Of a DNA stretch of 8,773 bases, positions 6,882-8,773 are shown one piece after another. The position numbers were made by a program, and so were the translations under genes. Source of the stretch: Candidatus Pelagibacter sp. TMED106 (GTDB taxonomy: Bacteria; Pseudomonadota; Alphaproteobacteria; Pelagibacterales; Pelagibacteraceae); the NCBI GenBank assembly GCA_002170275.2, contig NHFH02000011.1, positions 1-8,773 on the forward strand. The letters are read 5' to 3'. The notes under the pieces are model-generated. The model saw nothing but the letters and a program-made list of their open reading frames with translations. It had not been told where the DNA came from and ran no database searches. The number at the start of each line of letters is the position of its first letter. The first letter of the stretch is position 1.

Positions 6882-8048
6882 CTATTTGATGTGTAATTCT
6901 TTAGGAAAATTACAGAATAATTCACATCCTTCATCTGTTATTCTTATCGCTTCAGATGCTTCTACTCCCCAATTTCCAAATTGCATGACTGCAATCATAT
7001 GAAAAGTAACGTTAGGTTTTAAAATCGTCATATCGCCTTTGGATATGTTAAGTGTATGTTCGCCCCAATCTGGAGGATAGCCAATTCCTATTGAATAACC
7101 TGTTCTAGATGTTTTTTCTATTCCATATTTATCTAATATTTTCCAAAAGGCTTGTGCAACATCATCTGCAGTCTTTCCAGGTTTTGCTGAGTCAATACCT
7201 GCTTGTAAAGCTTCATTAGTTCTATTCATTGTATCAATTTTTTGATTATCAGGTTTTCCTAATAATACTGTTCTTGCCATTGGGCAATGGTATCTTTGAT
7301 ATGCTCCAGAAAGTTCTATAATTGTAGCCTCCCCCTCAACAAACTTATCTTGAGTAGCTGTTAAATGAGATGCTGAAGTTCCTTTTCCAGTTGGTAATAA
7401 AGTTGCGATACTAGAATACTCACCTCCAAATTCTGTAGTTCCATAAAATAATGCTTTTTGGATTTCACCAACTGCATCGCATTGTCTGACACCCGGATTT
7501 ATCACCTCAATAGCAGTTTGCATTCCTTTTTGAGAAATAAGTGCTGCTGATTTCATTAGTTTAATTTCTGCCTCTGATTTTACCAATCTTACCCAATTAA
7601 CCAATCTTTCTGAGTCTTTAAATTTTGCATTAAGTAATCCCTTTTTTAATTTTTCATAACAATAAGCGGTAAAATAATGACTATCCATTTCTAATCCTAT
7701 ACTAAGTTTGTCCCACTTTTTTTCCTTTATAATTTCCACAAGATTATCATATGGATGAGTTGGCCAAGTATGAATATATTTTTCATCATAAGGTATGATA
7801 TTTTCATTTTTTAAATAAGTTTTTATATAAGCTCCACCAGAATCTTGTTTTCTTATCCAGCACAATGGTTCCTCTGCATTAACGTGAACTAGAACTGCTT
7901 GAGCATAATAAAATGACCAAGCATCATAGCCAGTCAAGTAGTTCATGTTTGCGGTATCATGAGAAATCAATAATTCTATGCCTTTTTCTTGCATAGCTTT
8001 TTGCACTTTTTTTAATCTATTTTTATATTCTTCTTTAGAAAAGTTCAT
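6882..8048 (-). CDS. doeA: Ectoine hydrolase-like protein (DoeA/EutD family, M24 creatinase fold)
   Basis: This 388-residue protein has the two-part creatinase/prolidase layout: an N-terminal domain (about 1-155) and a pita-bread M24 domain (about 160-388). Several stretches resemble EutD/DoeA as I remember it: NMNYLTGYDAWSFY (34-47), LLPTGKGTSASHL (217-229), ELSGAYQRYHCPMARTVLLG (245-264) and GYPPDWGEHT (323-332). EutD/DoeA opens the ectoine ring to N-acetyl-2,4-diaminobutyrate in the cytoplasm. The usual M24 metal ligands are not kept: the first Asp is Glu245, the second is Pro256, and the EPG motif is absent. This is as expected for metal-free creatinase-like members; His228 sits where creatinase-type enzymes keep a catalytic histidine. 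It is therefore unlikely to be a true Xaa-Pro aminopeptidase. The start at 8048 follows the EutA-like stop by five bases and has only a weak AAGA upstream. A related substrate (creatine-like or another cyclic amidine) remains possible; the symbol is by resemblance. Confidence 0.75.
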   Translation of the reverse strand: MNFSKEEYKNRLKKVQKAMQEKGIELLISHDTANMNYLTGYDAWSFYYAQAVLVHVNAEEPLCWIRKQDSGGAYIKTYLKNENIIPYDEKYIHTWPTHPYDNLVEIIKEKKWDKLSIGLEMDSHYFTAYCYEKLKKGLLNAKFKDSERLVNWVRLVKSEAEIKLMKSAALISQKGMQTAIEVINPGVRQCDAVGEIQKALFYGTTEFGGEYSSIATLLPTGKGTSASHLTATQDKFVEGEATIIELSGAYQRYHCPMARTVLLGKPDNQKIDTMNRTNEALQAGIDSAKPGKTADDVAQAFWKILDKYGIEKTSRTGYSIGIGYPPDWGEHTLNISKGDMTILKPNVTFHMIAVMQFGNWGVEASEAIRITDEGCELFCNFPKELHIK

Positions 8049-8053
8049 ATATC

Positions 8054-8773
8054 TTAAATATTAAATAATTTTCCAAAACCTTTAATCTTTTCTTTATAAT
8101 CAATTTGATTAAGAGAGTCCCAAATTAAAGTTTGGTTACTTGAAAGAACAATTTTATTCAATTTGGTTTCTAATTTATCAATTATTGACAAAACAGGTAA
8201 CGCAGTGCATGAAACAAATAATGCATCACTATCTTTTAAATTTATTTTAGACAAAACATTAAACAAATCATCTGGATCTACTTTTCCTATATCTATATCT
8301 GATGCTATGTCAAAATAAGTTAGTGAATTTATAGTTATACCTTCTTTTTCAAAATAATTAATAATTGAGTCATTTATTTCTTTTGTATATGGAGTAAAAA
8401 CTGAAATTTTATTTATATTAAATTTTTTAAAAGCTTTAATAGCTGAAGTTATTGGAGTTGTAACCTTAGCTTCTGGTTTTGCTAAGTTAATCTTTTTTTT
8501 TATTGAGCTAAAACCAGCAGCAACTGTTCCTGAGGTACAACCATAAGCAACACAATCTATTTTTTGATCTGGCAAGATTTCTTTGGTTACATTAGTAATA
8601 TCTTCAGCCATTTTAGCTAGAGTTTCATTGGTCAGAGGATTATAACAATGTATTCTATTTACATAGAGATCAATATTCCTTCCATAAACAACGTTATTAA
8701 AATCTTTTTCAATCCTAAAATCGCTTCCAAGTGATATAAGGCCGATTCTTGGATTGGCTTTTAATATAAACTT
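8054..8773 (-). CDS. EutA-like Asp/Glu racemase / maleate isomerase superfamily protein, 5' end cut by window edge
   Basis: The reading frame is open without a stop from the TAA at 8054 to the right edge, giving 239 visible residues. The ATG at 8611 is not the likely start: the 54 codons upstream encode the family's first strand (PRIGLISLGSDFRIEKDF, visible residues 8-25), so probably only about 5-20 N-terminal residues are missing. Two cysteine motifs, GCTSGT (Cys79 of the visible part) and VSCTAL (Cys189), match the paired catalytic cysteines of this superfamily, and SSNQTLIWDSL (211-221) is a typical C-terminal signature. Members include maleate isomerase, arylmalonate decarboxylase and EutA, which takes part in hydroxyectoine use. 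A cytoplasmic enzyme is expected. Five bases separate it from the DoeA-like gene, so the two are surely co-transcribed; that neighbour favours EutA, but the exact reaction is inferred. Two retained cysteines argue against arylmalonate decarboxylase, which has one. Confidence 0.85.
   Translation of the reverse strand, partial: KFILKANPRIGLISLGSDFRIEKDFNNVVYGRNIDLYVNRIHCYNPLTNETLAKMAEDITNVTKEILPDQKIDCVAYGCTSGTVAAGFSSIKKKINLAKPEAKVTTPITSAIKAFKKFNINKISVFTPYTKEINDSIINYFEKEGITINSLTYFDIASDIDIGKVDPDDLFNVLSKINLKDSDALFVSCTALPVLSIIDKLETKLNKIVLSSNQTLIWDSLNQIDYKEKIKGFGKLFNI

Noticed and set aside
6882..8048. Xaa-Pro aminopeptidase as the product
   Set aside because: The metal-binding aspartates and the EPG motif are absent, and several stretches match EutD/DoeA-type proteins instead.
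1..8773. tRNA or rRNA genes, CRISPR arrays, insertion sequences or attachment sites
   Set aside because: Gaps between genes are 113 bases or less, and none shows repeats, a cloverleaf pattern or transposase coding.

Overview
This window reads as one tightly packed, very A+T-rich (about 30% G+C by eye) minus-strand gene cluster from a bacterium with a small streamlined genome. The base composition, the short spacers and the protein families (alphaproteobacterial-type COG0687 ABC transporter, EutD/DoeA-like M24 protein, EutA-like racemase-fold protein) suggest a marine alphaproteobacterium of the SAR11/Pelagibacterales kind. This placement is an inference from style; there is no rRNA or other phylogenetic marker here.

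In transcription order (right to left) the genes are: an Asp/Glu-racemase/maleate-isomerase superfamily protein resembling EutA, running off the right edge (8773-8054); an M24 creatinase-fold protein resembling ectoine hydrolase DoeA/EutD (8048-6882); a complete ABC importer of the spermidine/putrescine (Pot) superfamily made of ATPase (6830-5742), periplasmic binding protein (5628-4504), a long PotB-type permease (4436-3189) and a PotC-type permease (3185-2331); and a FadN-type bifunctional 3-hydroxyacyl-CoA dehydrogenase/enoyl-CoA hydratase (2273-51). Gaps are 5, 51, 113, 67, 3 and 57 bases. The last bases at the left edge may hold the tail of a convergent plus-strand gene.

Two regulatory features stand out. 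A possible promoter and the only strong Shine-Dalgarno site found in the gaps lie before the binding-protein gene. A G+C-rich 12-bp hairpin with a T-tract lies just after that gene and directly against the start codon of the permease gene. Together they are the expected design for making far more binding protein than membrane subunits.

The most interesting point is the combination: two proteins that look like parts of ectoine/hydroxyectoine catabolism sit beside a Pot-type importer instead of the Ehu, Ueh or Tea transporters described for ectoines, and without EutB, EutC or EutE/DoeB in view. The cluster may import and open an ectoine-like or other cyclic or amide nitrogen compound. The true substrate cannot be read from the sequence. 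The FadN-like gene has no obvious place in such a pathway and may be a separate passenger.
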